Assembly (NCBI GenBank): GCA_963765585.1
Contig: CAVXXB010000016.1
Coordinates: 1 to 64,000 of the forward strand
Length of the DNA: 64,000 nucleotides
Source of the DNA: CAVXXB01 sp963765585
Lineage (GTDB): Bacteria; Calditrichota; Calditrichia; JAJRVZ01
Direction: 5' to 3'
In this document: one piece after another, positions 18,341-27,415 of the stretch
How positions within the stretch are numbered: the first letter of the stretch is position 1
How the letters are laid out: the number at the start of each line of letters is the position of its first letter
The notes under the pieces: model-generated
Told to the model about the DNA's origin: nothing
Databases searched by the model: none
What the model saw: only the letters and a program-made list of their open reading frames with translations
Translations under genes and position numbers: made by a program

Positions 18341-19210
18341 ATGGATGACTATTTAAACGAAACTCAAAAACCGCGACACGAATTTTTCTATGACCTGATC
18401 CGCGATACGCATAAAGCGCTGACCAACCTGAAAATTATCCGTGTTCAGACTCATGGTCTGGATGCACTTTTCCGAATTCTCAAACAGAATCATATTAAAC
18501 TGGTACACGGCAGCCTGAGATTTGACCGTGATGCCCGAGGTATGGTATTTATGCAGGAGTTCCGGCCCGGGAAGGGTCTTCTTCAACGTGGATATTTCCA
18601 TTCCATTGATACAGACCGACCACTCTGGGAAATTGTGGCATCCGCCATTATACGTCTGGCCGGACATCGGGAACGGATAGTGCAAAAAGATTCATCGGAA
18701 TTGATTGAAGAAGATTATTGCATCATACTCCAGGGAAACATGGAGATGAAATATATTCTTTCTCTTGTCTCAGAAGGCAGGGTAAGTTTTGATACCAAAC
18801 AGGAGCATTTAAAGGAAGAACCAATTTATTATGCCCTGGCTATTCTATCAAAACTCCAACCCGACCAGGTTCTTCAAATGAAAATCAAGGATACAAGAAA
18901 TGCCCAATCGGAATTAACAACCGGATTGTTCAAAATAGGAAGAACTGCCAAGGATATTGCATGTTTACTGGGAAAAACCGTGCAGGGCGAATACTATGCC
19001 ACGCCCGGCGCACAGAAAAATACTTTGCCGGTAAATATGTTCAATCATAAAGTGGTTCCGATTGAAATTGCCCGGGAACTAAAAAAATCAGCACGGGCTT
19101 TAATGCGTGAAAAAAAAGTGCTCGTCCTGGATAATTTAACATTCTCAGAACTATCATCCTGTCTGCTGGAACGGGAAAAGTTCTACTATGAGATTAGTAA
19201 GACTCCATAA
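18341..19210 (+). CDS. Conserved-looking protein of unknown function
   Basis: A 289-residue soluble protein that I do not recognise. There is no signal peptide and no membrane helix. It begins MDDYLNETQKPRHEFFYDLI and has a basic C-terminal half, with KKSARALMREKKVLVL and LERE segments that look helical. Codon use resembles its neighbours and the frame is unbroken, so it is a real gene. No convincing ribosome binding site precedes the ATG. The CTAATCC composite element begins within ten bases of its stop. Isolated gene; role unknown. Confidence 0.65.
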   Translation: MDDYLNETQKPRHEFFYDLIRDTHKALTNLKIIRVQTHGLDALFRILKQNHIKLVHGSLRFDRDARGMVFMQEFRPGKGLLQRGYFHSIDTDRPLWEIVASAIIRLAGHRERIVQKDSSELIEEDYCIILQGNMEMKYILSLVSEGRVSFDTKQEHLKEEPIYYALAILSKLQPDQVLQMKIKDTRNAQSELTTGLFKIGRTAKDIACLLGKTVQGEYYATPGAQKNTLPVNMFNHKVVPIEIARELKKSARALMREKKVLVLDNLTFSELSSCLLEREKFYYEISKTP

Positions 19211-19212
19211 AA

Positions 19213-19373
19213 AGATTAGAAATTAGAGATTAGAAATGAGAAATTAAAAAAAGTTCTTGACAAGCTGATTGCGAACGGCAAAAATTTCCCTAATCCCTAA
19301 TCCCTAATCCCTAATCCTAATCCCTAATCCCTAATCCCTAATCCCTAATCCCTAATCCCTAATCCCTAATCCC
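19213..19373. repeat. Composite element copy B: inverted CTAATCC arms with TTGACA core
   Basis: Left arm ATTAGAAATTAGAGATTAGA and following (19213-19251), core TTCTTGACAAGCTGATTGC...GGCAAAAATTTC (19252-19288), right arm of about a dozen nearly perfect CCCTAAT heptamers (19288-19373). The right arm supplies the stop codon and last residues (GIRD) of the lipase-like gene on the minus strand. Confidence 0.85.
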
Positions 19374-20591
19374 CTCAAACCACTCTATCGCCGCCAGGAA
19401 AGCCGGTAAACCCGCAGTTTGATGTGTGCCTCCGGCAATTGTTTCTAGTTCAATTGATGTGGCGCCTGATTTATTTAAATTATCCAGTGCATTTACGGCA
19501 TTTATATAAGGCACTGTGACATCCGCATCACCATGAATAAGCTTTACTGGTGCAACCGGTGCCCAGTCTAACAGGGTGTTTTCTGTGATGGCATTTATAA
19601 ATGCTGTCTCTGTGCCGTTTTTATATCCGGACAAAAATTCAGGCGTGAGTAATTGGGTTATGTTAATTGGTAGTTGGTTATTAATTTCTCCATATGAATA
19701 ACTTCCACTATAATAGGCCGACATAGATTGGGCGTAGGGGGGCGCAAATATTTCGTCGATCCTATCCCAATTATATATATTATCGTAGGCGGTCAAAAAG
19801 AATCCGATATATGCCGGGTTGTCGTATTCTACATGATCTAAGATATAATCTGTTGTAGCTACCAGATCATATGAACCTGCCATAGGAGCCACAGCTGTTG
19901 CAGTAAACTCATCATTATGGTTTTTTTCAATTTCTTTTTGTAGCGCCATTGTTATATATCCACCCTCCGAATATCCCGTTAAAAATAGTTCATCGGTAAG
20001 TAAAATGTTATTGGTTTGGCAATAAGAACGGGTAGCACGTAGAAAGTCGATGACAACATGCGTATTGCCATCCGCATGAACATAAGGGTGCATTAGGTCG
20101 GATATACCAAAACCCAATAAATCCGGAACAGCGGTAATATACCTGATCGATCCGGTTATCAGTGCCATTGCGCCTTCAGTGGAATTAAACGGACTCTCCG
20201 ATGCCACATCGCTGCGCTTCGTGACAGTCCCATGTTGCATACTAAGAAGCGGCATGGCACCTGAAGATTTTGGGATAAATAATGCTCCCGATGCATACAC
20301 TTTCTCACCATGATAATCTATTGTCTGATATACTATTTTTATGACTTCAACCGAAACTTCAAATGTTATATCAATATCTACTTCGGCCAGTGCCAATAGT
20401 GTGGCAAGCACTTCGGGGGTGTAAGTACCAAGACTTGATGTACTGATAATTTCACCACGCTCTTTGATAACCGGATCCTGAGTCTCAACCGGATTTTCAT
20501 CACTACACCCGGCCCAGATCAAAACGGTTATCATTGAAATCACAAAAACAATAAACCGGCTTCTTATCAAATTGGTAACCATAATATCCAC
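19359..20591 (-). CDS. Secreted alpha/beta hydrolase (lipase-like lipoprotein)
   Basis: A 410-residue alpha/beta hydrolase exported as a lipoprotein: a hydrophobic signal, then VLIWAGC with the lipidated Cys at about residue 29, and a short linker SDENPVETQD. The nucleophile elbow is GYSEGG, the acid is in HGDADVTVPY and the histidine in GGTHQTAG. This is the layout of secretory lipases and acyl-esterases that lack a strong lid. The HGTVTKRSD segment provides the oxyanion region. The last four residues come from the CCCTAAT array. Substrate unknown. No ribosome binding site is obvious at the chosen ATG; an internal Met four residues later is an alternative. Confidence 0.82.
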   Translation of the reverse strand: MDIMVTNLIRSRFIVFVISMITVLIWAGCSDENPVETQDPVIKERGEIISTSSLGTYTPEVLATLLALAEVDIDITFEVSVEVIKIVYQTIDYHGEKVYASGALFIPKSSGAMPLLSMQHGTVTKRSDVASESPFNSTEGAMALITGSIRYITAVPDLLGFGISDLMHPYVHADGNTHVVIDFLRATRSYCQTNNILLTDELFLTGYSEGGYITMALQKEIEKNHNDEFTATAVAPMAGSYDLVATTDYILDHVEYDNPAYIGFFLTAYDNIYNWDRIDEIFAPPYAQSMSAYYSGSYSYGEINNQLPINITQLLTPEFLSGYKNGTETAFINAITENTLLDWAPVAPVKLIHGDADVTVPYINAVNALDNLNKSGATSIELETIAGGTHQTAGLPAFLAAIEWFEGIRD

Positions 20592-20636
20592 CTACTTTTT
20601 TTGATTATAGCGCTGCTATTTTCATAAATTGAATTG

Positions 20637-20777
20637 ATTAGAGATTAGAAATGAGGAATGAGAAATTAAAAAAACTACTTGACAAGACAATAGAAATCGC
20701 AAAAATTCCCCTAATCCCTAATCCCTAATCCCTAATCCCTAATCCCTAATCCCTAATCCCTAATCCCTAATCCCTAA
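20637..20777. repeat. Composite element copy C: inverted CTAATCC arms with TTGACA core
   Basis: Left arm ATTAGAGATTAGAAATGAG and following (20637-20672), core CTACTTGACAAGACAATAG...CGCAAAAATTC (20673-20708), right arm of CCCTAAT heptamers (20708-20777). It is nearly identical in core to copy B, 1.4 kb away, so the two bracket the lipase-like gene as direct repeats. Confidence 0.85.
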
Positions 20778-20863
20778 TCCTCCGTGTTCTCTGTGGTTTA
20801 AGAAAATAATCCCAATATTAATATTTTAGATATACAAGTGAATACGTGATGATAATTTAAAGG

Positions 20864-22072
20864 TTACTGAAATTTAATTTTTTCCATCCGGTCGTTGATA
20901 AATCGAAAGATTATCAATACGGCAAGACCCACAATGCCAATTCCAAACCAGAGAAAATAGGGACCATAATTATCATATATATATGCACCACTGATCGGAC
21001 CAAAGACAAACGATAAGGCAAATGTAAATGTATACATACCCATGTACTGGCCCCGGTTGCTGTCTGATGCCCGGTTGGCGATAAATCCAGCCAGAACAGG
21101 AAAGACCAGCATTTCGCCGATAGTCCAAATTAAAACGGTGAATAACAGGAACAGATAAGAGGAACTCACTGGCGTCAGACTAAATCCGATAAATAAAAAT
21201 AATGCGCCCAGGGCCATAATCCGCACCGGATTTTTTCTTTCTATTTTATGAATTAAGGGCATTTCAAACAGAACGATGACCAGTGCATTAAATGCCAGCA
21301 ATAAACCTATCCGGTCTTCTGAAAACAGGTTGATCTCCCGTAAAAACAGCGGCCAGGTACTAAATACTTGAACAAACGCCATGCCCATATATAACATCAC
21401 CAGTAATAACAGGATAAATATCATGTCTCGCCATGGGCTGCGCACTGGTTGATCGTCAGATTCAACTATAGGGCTTGATTTTTTATCTGTTTTTGGCATC
21501 AGCCAGACTAAAATCACGGCGGCCAATATACAGGTGACTCCGTCTATCCAAAAAAGCAACTTGTAGTTCACCAGGGCCAGAAATCCACCAATTGCCGGAC
21601 CAATTGCCACACCAAAATTAACTGCCAATCGTAACAGACCAAAGCCACGGGCCCGCATTTCCGGTGGACAGATTTCTGAAAACGCGGTTGCATTGGCCGG
21701 TCTGAAGGCCTCATTTATTAACGCCAATAAAAAAAGCGTAATGGCGATTGTCAAACTGGTGGTCATATACGCCAGAATCACAAAGACAAATCCGGATGCA
21801 ATTAAACTGAATATTTGCACCCTCTGTGGTCCGATTTTATCGGAAAGCCAGCCTCCGAGATATGCACCGAACAGGGAACCGATCCCATAAATACTGATCA
21901 TTTGCCCGGCTTCTGATACAGTGTATTCCATTTGACTGGTCAGGTAAAGAGTCATGAAGAACAAAACCATGGAACCGGCACGGTTGATGAGTACCACAAA
22001 CGCCAATAACCAGGCTTCGCGGGGCAATCCGCTATATGCGGCTTTGTATGTGATGAGGATGCGGTTGAGCAT
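20864..22072 (-). CDS. MFS transporter
   Basis: A twelve-helix major facilitator of about 402 residues. The MFS A-motif is visible as GGWLSDKIGPQRVQ between helices 2 and 3, and a PEMRARGFGLLR loop precedes helix 5. It is probably a drug or metabolite exporter of the DHA type; the substrate is not evident. The frame remains open to 22168, but the extra 32 residues (MTNFGAPGLRDSGTQ...) are encoded by a GGGACTCA octamer array, so I place the start at MLNRILITYKAAYSGLPREA (22072). No strong ribosome binding site is seen there. It is transcribed away from the secreted protein gene at 22808. Confidence 0.85.
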   Translation of the reverse strand: MLNRILITYKAAYSGLPREAWLLAFVVLINRAGSMVLFFMTLYLTSQMEYTVSEAGQMISIYGIGSLFGAYLGGWLSDKIGPQRVQIFSLIASGFVFVILAYMTTSLTIAITLFLLALINEAFRPANATAFSEICPPEMRARGFGLLRLAVNFGVAIGPAIGGFLALVNYKLLFWIDGVTCILAAVILVWLMPKTDKKSSPIVESDDQPVRSPWRDMIFILLLLVMLYMGMAFVQVFSTWPLFLREINLFSEDRIGLLLAFNALVIVLFEMPLIHKIERKNPVRIMALGALFLFIGFSLTPVSSSYLFLLFTVLIWTIGEMLVFPVLAGFIANRASDSNRGQYMGMYTFTFALSFVFGPISGAYIYDNYGPYFLWFGIGIVGLAVLIIFRFINDRMEKIKFQ

Positions 22073-22111
22073 TTTAGTTGTTGTATTAGTAATGGTAATA
22101 TATAGTCTCTG

Positions 22112-22652
22112 AGTTCTTAGCGCCTGAGTCCCTGAGTCCCTCAGTCCCGGAGCCCCAAAATTTGTCATCCTCTAAGGACTTTTTAGCCCGGAGCATGAAT
22201 AATCATATCCTCATTGTTTTATTTACAACTTTGAGTCTTTGTGCCTTAGTGGTTATGAATAATTCAGGCTAATCAAACAAATTACAAAAAAAATATATTT
22301 ATACTCTAATAAGGATGATAAATATTCGGAAATAGTATTGTCCTTGCCTTGTGTTTACAACCGAATAATGATTATTAATTTAGTCCAGGTCTCTTTCTGT
22401 CCTTAGCATCTCCTCTGCGAACTTTGCGGTTAAAAATATGCAAACACCTGGTCAGGACAAGACACAAAAATAATATGAAATATTTTATATCATAAAATGA
22501 CTTATATAGAGACAGAATATATAATATAGAAACTTCTGAAAAATGTAAAAAATAATTGAATTTCGTCACTCCCGAAAAACGGGATTTTCAACCTGAATTT
22601 ATTTCAGGGTCTGTTTAAAGGGATTCTGAAACAAGTTCAGAATGACGTTCAG
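22112..22652. repeat. Intergenic arrays between the MFS gene and the secreted protein gene
   Basis: GAGTCCCT octamers at 22112-22160, a CTTTGTGCCTTAGTGGTTA segment near 22235-22255, a CTCTGCGAACTTTGCGG segment near 22413-22432, and a TGTCAT-like palindromic element at 22565-22652 (CGTCACTCCCGAAAAACGGGA to GAATGACG). No gene is seen. Confidence 0.55.
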
Positions 22653-22723
22653 GTAATAATAATCATTTTTCAGAAGTCTCAATATAGTTTTTATCACAAG
22701 TTCTAAGAAAAATAAATCGAACG

Positions 22724-22773
22724 AATAACCACCCCGTAAAGGAAGCGGAGCCGACTTGTACGGGGTGGTTATT
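22724..22773 (+). terminator. Strong hairpin with T-run just upstream of a start codon (attenuator candidate)
   Basis: A perfect 15 bp stem: AATAACCACCCCGTA (22724-22738) pairs with TACGGGGTGGTTATT (22759-22773), with a 20-base loop, followed by TTTTT. It ends 35 bp before the ATG of the gene at 22808 and no upstream plus-strand gene ends nearby. It may therefore act as a leader attenuator or a boundary terminator. Confidence 0.6.
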
Positions 22774-22807
22774 TTTTACACTACATAATATATAGAGGGT
22801 ATTTAAA

Positions 22808-23713
22808 ATGAAAACGAAGTCATTAACTCTACTTACTACACTGGGCATTTTGTTTCTTCTAAACATTTCGGCTGAATCCGACCATGTTCAGGCAAAGCCC
22901 AACGCCTCATTCGGTGACTATTGGTATAAAGGCAAGGCAGAACTAAATCGATTTGAGTTGAAACAAGTTCGTTACGGCGAAATTCGCAATGGTGATGCGG
23001 TTCTTGTTTTTGTTACAGAGGATTTTTTACCGCAGAAACAGGTAAAATATGAATATAAACCATCCGATGAACAACCCGTTTCGGTATTGAAACTTAATTT
23101 TACCCGCAAATTTCTGACCGGAATTTATCCCTACTCAATTATGTCCTCTGTCTTTACTCCTGTGAAACCAGAAGTTGGCAAAACACTAAAGGTGACCACC
23201 ACGGTTCAGGAATGGTGCGGGCAGACATTTATGCAGATAAATCATCGTGATCAAAAATACGACATACAGCTCAGGTCTTATTTCCAGAATGAAAGTGATC
23301 AGGATCTACAACTTACAGATATCTGGCTTGAAGATGCACTGTGGACGCAAATCCGGTTGGATCCTGGTAAATTGCCGCAAGGCAATGTCGAATTACTTCC
23401 CGGAACTCAATATCTGCGTCTGGCACATCAGGCCGCAGTTGCCCAGCCGGCAAATGTGAGCATCATGGAAACCCAGTACGATAAACAAAAACAATACCTG
23501 TACACGATTACTTACAAAAATATACCGCGCCAGTTAAAAATCCGGTTTTCTTCAGAATTCCCATATGAAATAATTTCCTGGGAAGAATCGGATGGTAAAG
23601 CCAATGGTCTTAAAACAATTGCGACAAGAACGCATAGTCTAATGCTTGATTACTGGAGCAAAAATGGCAATCAGGATCTTGGGTATCGGGGGGAATTGGG
23701 CCTGTCGCAGTAG
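22808..23713 (+). CDS. Secreted protein of unknown function
   Basis: A 301-residue exported protein. A Sec signal peptide covers about residues 1-22 (LGILFLLNISAES). The mature region starts ASFGDYWYKGKAELNRF and contains VRYGEIRNGDAVLVFVTEDF. Proteins of this type occur in Bacteroidota and related phyla and are sometimes labelled as septum-formation inhibitors, a label I do not trust. GAGGG lies eight bases before the ATG. The gene is preceded by a strong hairpin that could attenuate it. It is mostly beta-sheet-like by composition. No catalytic motif seen. Confidence 0.75.
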   Translation: MKTKSLTLLTTLGILFLLNISAESDHVQAKPNASFGDYWYKGKAELNRFELKQVRYGEIRNGDAVLVFVTEDFLPQKQVKYEYKPSDEQPVSVLKLNFTRKFLTGIYPYSIMSSVFTPVKPEVGKTLKVTTTVQEWCGQTFMQINHRDQKYDIQLRSYFQNESDQDLQLTDIWLEDALWTQIRLDPGKLPQGNVELLPGTQYLRLAHQAAVAQPANVSIMETQYDKQKQYLYTITYKNIPRQLKIRFSSEFPYEIISWEESDGKANGLKTIATRTHSLMLDYWSKNGNQDLGYRGELGLSQ

Positions 23714-23722
23714 GATCGGGTT

Positions 23723-23960
23723 CAGGATATTAAACAGGGTGTGAGCATAATTCGATGTCATTCCGGAGGAATCCTCTGGTCGTGTTGGGCACCGACAATC
23801 CGGAAAGATCTCTACGAGATGACAGCGGGTAGAAGATAATGAATGCAGGATGCGGGATATTGAACAGGATTTGAGCATAATTCGATGTCATTCCGGAGGA
23901 ATCCTCCCGTCGTGTTGGGCACCAACAATCCGGAAAGATCTCTACGAGATGACAGCGGGT
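23723..23960. repeat. Tandem duplication, two copies about 108 bp long, 130 bp apart
   Basis: Copy 1 spans 23723-23830 and copy 2 spans 23853-23960. They differ at only a few positions (CTCTGG versus CTCCCG, ACCGAC versus ACCAAC). Each contains TGTCATTCCGGAGGAATCCT and, inverted, AGATCTCTACGAGATGACA, so each copy can form a long hairpin. Confidence 0.85.
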
Positions 23961-23985
23961 GGGAAGATATTAGATACATTATAAA

Positions 23986-24090
23986 AGATGCAGGATGCTG
24001 GATAAATTATCCATAATTTTGTTAACATCCTGTATCCTGTATCCTGATATCCTGAATCCTATATCCTTGAGCCTTGAACCTTGATCCTTG
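23986..24090. repeat. ATCCTGT heptamer array
   Basis: A short left arm (TGCAGGATGCTGG) and, after an AT core, a long right arm of ATCCTGT/ATCCTGA units grading into CCTTGAA units (24029-24090). It sits just past the end of the Sir2 gene. Confidence 0.7.
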
Positions 24091-24129
24091 TTCCTCATCA
24101 GGATGATATACTTTGTCTCTCTGTTACGT

Positions 24130-24970
24130 TCAAAAACACCCCCAAATCTTCTCAATCGCTTCCAACGCGCCCATCGGTATCGAGATATGTCCGGAGGGTA
24201 CATGGTGATCTCTGGGGTTTATTCGTAATCAAATTGGCGTTCATCCCTGGCAGGATGCTTTCTGAGGTATGTCTTACGGTCGCCACCGCCTCTCCCGCCC
24301 CCAACTCGATTACAGCCAATTTATCATTCTTTCGTCGAATATCATTCAGCCATGATGTTAATCTCTGTTGTTGCACATCGGTCCGTTGAGATAACCAATT
24401 CCAGTCACCAAACATTAGAATATTGGGGCGGGCCAGGGAAGTGCAATTGGGACATTTGGGTAACGGATCATGCGCCTGGAAAGTATCTTCATCCACATTC
24501 ACATTGATAGCGCTGGCATCCCAAATGTGAGTTTGGCAAGGTTGGGTACATTGAAAATGATGAATCGATCCGTGACACTCATGAATAAAATTATCATCAA
24601 AACCCGCCGTTTGAAACTGACCATCCACATTGGATGTGAATACAAAATAACCCGATTTTTTTTTGGCTGCGGTTTTTAAGATGATATCAAATCCCCTGTG
24701 CGGAATCGTACGGCGATAGAGGTTTAGCCGGTGACCATAAAAAGCCCAGGCCAGATGCGGATCTTTTTCAAACCAGTACGGATTTGCCATTTCTACAAAC
24801 GAGATTCCCAGTTTGGCAATGGGTGGATATGCCTGCCAGAATCCTTCGTTTCCACGGAAATCAGGCAACCCGGAGTCCACACCCATTCCGGCACCGGCCG
24901 TGATCAAAATGGCATCGGAATCTCTGGATAGTTTCAGCAGCGAGGGAAATGTTGGAGTTTGTTGGCATTT
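24130..24970 (-). CDS. Sir2-family NAD-dependent protein deacylase, two frameshifts
   Basis: A sirtuin of about 280 residues. The NAD motif is TAGAGMGVDSGLPDFRG, with TSNVDGQF in place of the usual TQNID, the catalytic His in HECHGSIHHFQC and zinc cysteines in the CTQPC and CPNC pairs. The N-terminus is MPTNSNISSLLKLSRDSDA if one C is removed from a CCC run near 24950; without that correction the open frame extends into repeat sequence. Near 24218 one extra base again shifts the frame; correcting it gives RINPRDHHVPSGHISIPMGA and an end at 24130. It is the divergent sirtuin type seen in environmental bacteria. Confidence 0.88.
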
Positions 24971-24989
24971 ATTCTTTGTATTGGTTAAA

Positions 24990-25310
24990 AGGATAAGAGG
25001 ATAAAAGGCAAATAGGCAAAAGGCCAAAGGTTAAAGGTTCAAGGAACAAGGTTCAAGGATGTCGGATCAGGCTCCAGGCTCCCAGGCTTCAGGCTCCTGG
25101 CAAGAACCATGACATACACTTACTGAAAATAATTTTTTAATTTTAAAAAAAATCCTATGTTCTTTTACATTTTACATTTTACATTTTACATTCTACATTC
25201 TACATTTTGCCTTTTACCATGATCCTTGAGTCTTTTGCCTGGAGCCTGGCGCCTGAAGCCTGGTACCCGTATCCTGCATTCAGTACCGAGTAGCCGAGAA
25301 CCCAGTACCC
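24990..25310. repeat. Nested arrays: four unit types in inverted order
   Basis: From left: AGGATAAG/AGGCAAAA octamers (24990-25030), AAGGTTCA units (25030-25062), CCAGGCTC units (25070-25100), an AT core, TACATTT heptamers (25165-25208), TTGCCTTT and ATCCTTGA units (25208-25235), GCCTGGAG/GCCTGAAG units (25236-25265), ATCCTGC and CCGAGTA units to 25310. Several left types reappear inverted on the right, so one element seems inserted into another. Confidence 0.7.
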
Positions 25311-25883
25311 TCACCCATCCCTGCACGAACCCAGTTCAATCACCGTTTTATTCATGGCATGAAAGGGGCGTTCCATAATATAATGGACTTCAGGGTGTTC
25401 TTTTTCTATTTTGATTCTAAAATATTCACCCTGTATAATAAAATCATACCAGGCAGATTCAGAATCCATATCCAGTGCACGATGGGTTTCATCGTAATAC
25501 GTTTCCCAGGCAAAACCAAATTCTTTTTTTCGGAATTTATAGCCATACAACAAATAGGTCGATTCATATAGGGCCAGAGATCCCAGAAAGCAGGCATTCA
25601 CTACCGTATTTACCCGCTCTTTATATTTCTCAAGGTCATGGAACGGATCACATTCGTTATCTTTGGCCTTACGCAGTAACTCTGCCAAATCCGTAGTTTG
25701 AAAACCAAAATAACGGAATGTAATCAGCCGGTCAATTCTTTGATCCTGGTCCAAAACGGATCTCCCGATTGAATGAGTATGCAGCGTTTTTAAGAGGTGC
25801 TGTTTTGTATTTTTGATCAGATTCGCAAGAAGTATAACTAAACCTAAAAAGTAGTTGGGAAGAATGCAAGAAAAAAGCGTCAT
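25311..25883 (-). CDS. Protein of unknown function with N-terminal hydrophobic segment
   Basis: A 190-residue protein that I do not recognise. One hydrophobic stretch near the start (YFLGLVILLANLI) could be a membrane anchor. The rest is soluble, acidic and helical-looking (ESTYLLYGYKFRKKEFGF, HRALDMDSESAWYDF). The last residues (SCRDG) run into a CCGAGTA array, so the natural end may differ. An alternative start at a Met inside the frame would remove the hydrophobic segment, but none is close. The gene stands alone between repeat clusters. Moderate confidence that it is real, because the frame is long and its composition normal. Confidence 0.5.
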   Translation of the reverse strand: MTLFSCILPNYFLGLVILLANLIKNTKQHLLKTLHTHSIGRSVLDQDQRIDRLITFRYFGFQTTDLAELLRKAKDNECDPFHDLEKYKERVNTVVNACFLGSLALYESTYLLYGYKFRKKEFGFAWETYYDETHRALDMDSESAWYDFIIQGEYFRIKIEKEHPEVHYIMERPFHAMNKTVIELGSCRDG

Positions 25884-25921
25884 TTAGGTGTTGTGCTCAT
25901 TGATTAGTATGAAAGTTTCGT

Positions 25922-26141
25922 AGTCCCTAAGTCCCTAAGTCGCCTGAGTCCCTGCGCACTTGGTCCATTAGTTATAAAAAACGATGGCGATGGCGATTAA
26001 TAGGAATAAATCTATATTTTAATTTGATTTGAATATTAATTGTGTAAACCCTATACTGCATTTTAAAATCAGTGTTTGTTTGCATTTCCTATAAATGATC
26101 TTAAATCTCTGAGGGACTAAGGGACTGAGGCGCTCAGGGAC
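25922..26141. repeat. Inverted GTCCCTAA octamer arms around a 150 bp core
   Basis: The left arm GTCCCTAAGTCCCTAAGTC and beyond (25922-25956) and the inverted right arm GGGACTAAGGGACTGAGG and beyond (26107-26141) frame an AT-rich core without an open reading frame. The whole gap upstream of the aldo/keto reductase gene is this element. Confidence 0.75.
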
Positions 26142-26187
26142 TTTTAAAGTATAGAAATCATAAATTAATTTATTTGGGACAATTAAA

Positions 26188-27144
26188 ATGAAATACACTC
26201 AACTCGGAAAACGCGGACCCAAAATCTCAACAATAGGATTTGGCGCCTGGGCGATAGGTGGCATGAACTGGGGAAAAACTGATGATGCGGTTTCAAAGAA
26301 TGCCTTACATGCTGCTCTGGATCAGGGGGTAACGTTTATTGACACGGCCGATGTATATGGATTTGGTCACTCAGAAGATCTCATAGCCGGTGTTATAAAA
26401 GAAAGAGGAAAGGGTGATGTTATAATTGCCACTAAAGCCGGAAATGATTTCTACTTTGCATCCCAGGATGATGATGAGGGCTATGGCGCCATCCAACAAA
26501 ATTGTGATCCGAAGTATCTGGTTTATGCAGCCGAGCAAAGTCTCAAACGGCTTGGTGTGGATTCCCTGGACATATTGCAACTACATAGTCCCGATCTTGA
26601 TAAACTGGAGCGGGATGAACCCTGGGATGCGCTTCGCCAACTAAAGAAAGATGGAAAAATCCGGTATGCCGGCCTTAGTATTCAATCGTTCAAGGAATCC
26701 GAACAGGCGCACTTGCTGGATCGGCATCATGATATCATCGATTGTATTCAGGTGCGGTATAATTTGCTCGAGCGCGAAGCAGAAAAAGTTCTTTTTCCCA
26801 AAGCAATTAAATATGGCATTGGTGTCATTGTCCGGATCCCGATTCTTTTTGGATTTCTTGCCGGTAAATTTGATATAAACAGCACGTTTGGCGAAGATGA
26901 TCACCGGCGTATGAACTTGTCAAAAGAAAAACTGGAAACCTATTTACAACAACTAAAATCAATACAATCGTTATATGATCAGTATCCGGATCAAACCATG
27001 AGCCAGGTGAGTCTTAGGTTTTGCATCACGCATCCCGCCTGTCATGTGGCGATTCCAGGTGCAAAAACCAGTCAGCAGGTGATCGATAATGGCGCTGCTT
27101 CGGATCTTGGACCGTTATCCGCGAACGACATTGCATTACTCTGA
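26188..27144 (+). CDS. Aldo/keto reductase
   Basis: A 318-residue NAD(P)H-dependent aldo/keto reductase. The start MKYTQLGKRGPKISTIGFGA and the segment FIDTADVYGFGHSE carry the catalytic Asp and Tyr. The Lys is in IATKAG and the His in QLHSPD. The C-terminal cofactor motif is AIPGAKTSQQV. It is close to the YajO/YdjG-type families that reduce small aldehydes and ketones; the true substrate cannot be read. Unbroken frame, single gene, preceded by a repeat element and followed by short GCGAACTT arrays. No strong ribosome binding site; AATTAAA precedes the ATG. Confidence 0.9.
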   Translation: MKYTQLGKRGPKISTIGFGAWAIGGMNWGKTDDAVSKNALHAALDQGVTFIDTADVYGFGHSEDLIAGVIKERGKGDVIIATKAGNDFYFASQDDDEGYGAIQQNCDPKYLVYAAEQSLKRLGVDSLDILQLHSPDLDKLERDEPWDALRQLKKDGKIRYAGLSIQSFKESEQAHLLDRHHDIIDCIQVRYNLLEREAEKVLFPKAIKYGIGVIVRIPILFGFLAGKFDINSTFGEDDHRRMNLSKEKLETYLQQLKSIQSLYDQYPDQTMSQVSLRFCITHPACHVAIPGAKTSQQVIDNGAASDLGPLSANDIALL

Positions 27145-27174
27145 TTAAATTTTCCTTCCACTTAAATATTTTTT

Positions 27175-27350
27175 TTCACCGCAAAGTTCGCAATGAAAAC
27201 ATAAAGTTCGCAAAAAATTATTAATATCTTTGCGAACTTCGTGTCTTCTTAGCGCACATTGTGGTTAGATAAATTAATTCTCTGTGTATTCTGTGTTCCC
27301 TCTGTGTCTTCTGTGGTATGTTTCTAATTTTGCGAACTTTGCGGTTTAAA
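27175..27350. repeat. GTTCGCA / CTCTGTGT arrays
   Basis: CACCGCAAAGTTCGCAATG and AAAGTTCGCAAAAAA (27178-27216), inverted as TTTGCGAACTTCGTGTC (27230-27247), then CTCTGTGTATTCTGTGTTC units (27280-27320) and GCGAACTTTGCGGTTT (27332-27348). Confidence 0.6.
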
Positions 27351-27415
27351 AAAATTGAACCTCCCCCTGGATGACGTGTATTAATTTTTAAACATATAAG
27401 ATTTGGGAGGATGGT

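Noticed and set aside
19288..20777. CCCTAAT arrays resembling telomere repeats
   Set aside because: The unit differs from eukaryotic CCCTAA or CCCTAAA, the arrays are short and internal, and they are arms of a dispersed element beside bacterial genes.
22808..23713. Maf septum-formation inhibitor
   Set aside because: The protein has a signal peptide and lacks the Maf nucleotide-binding motifs; such labels on this protein type appear to be misannotation.
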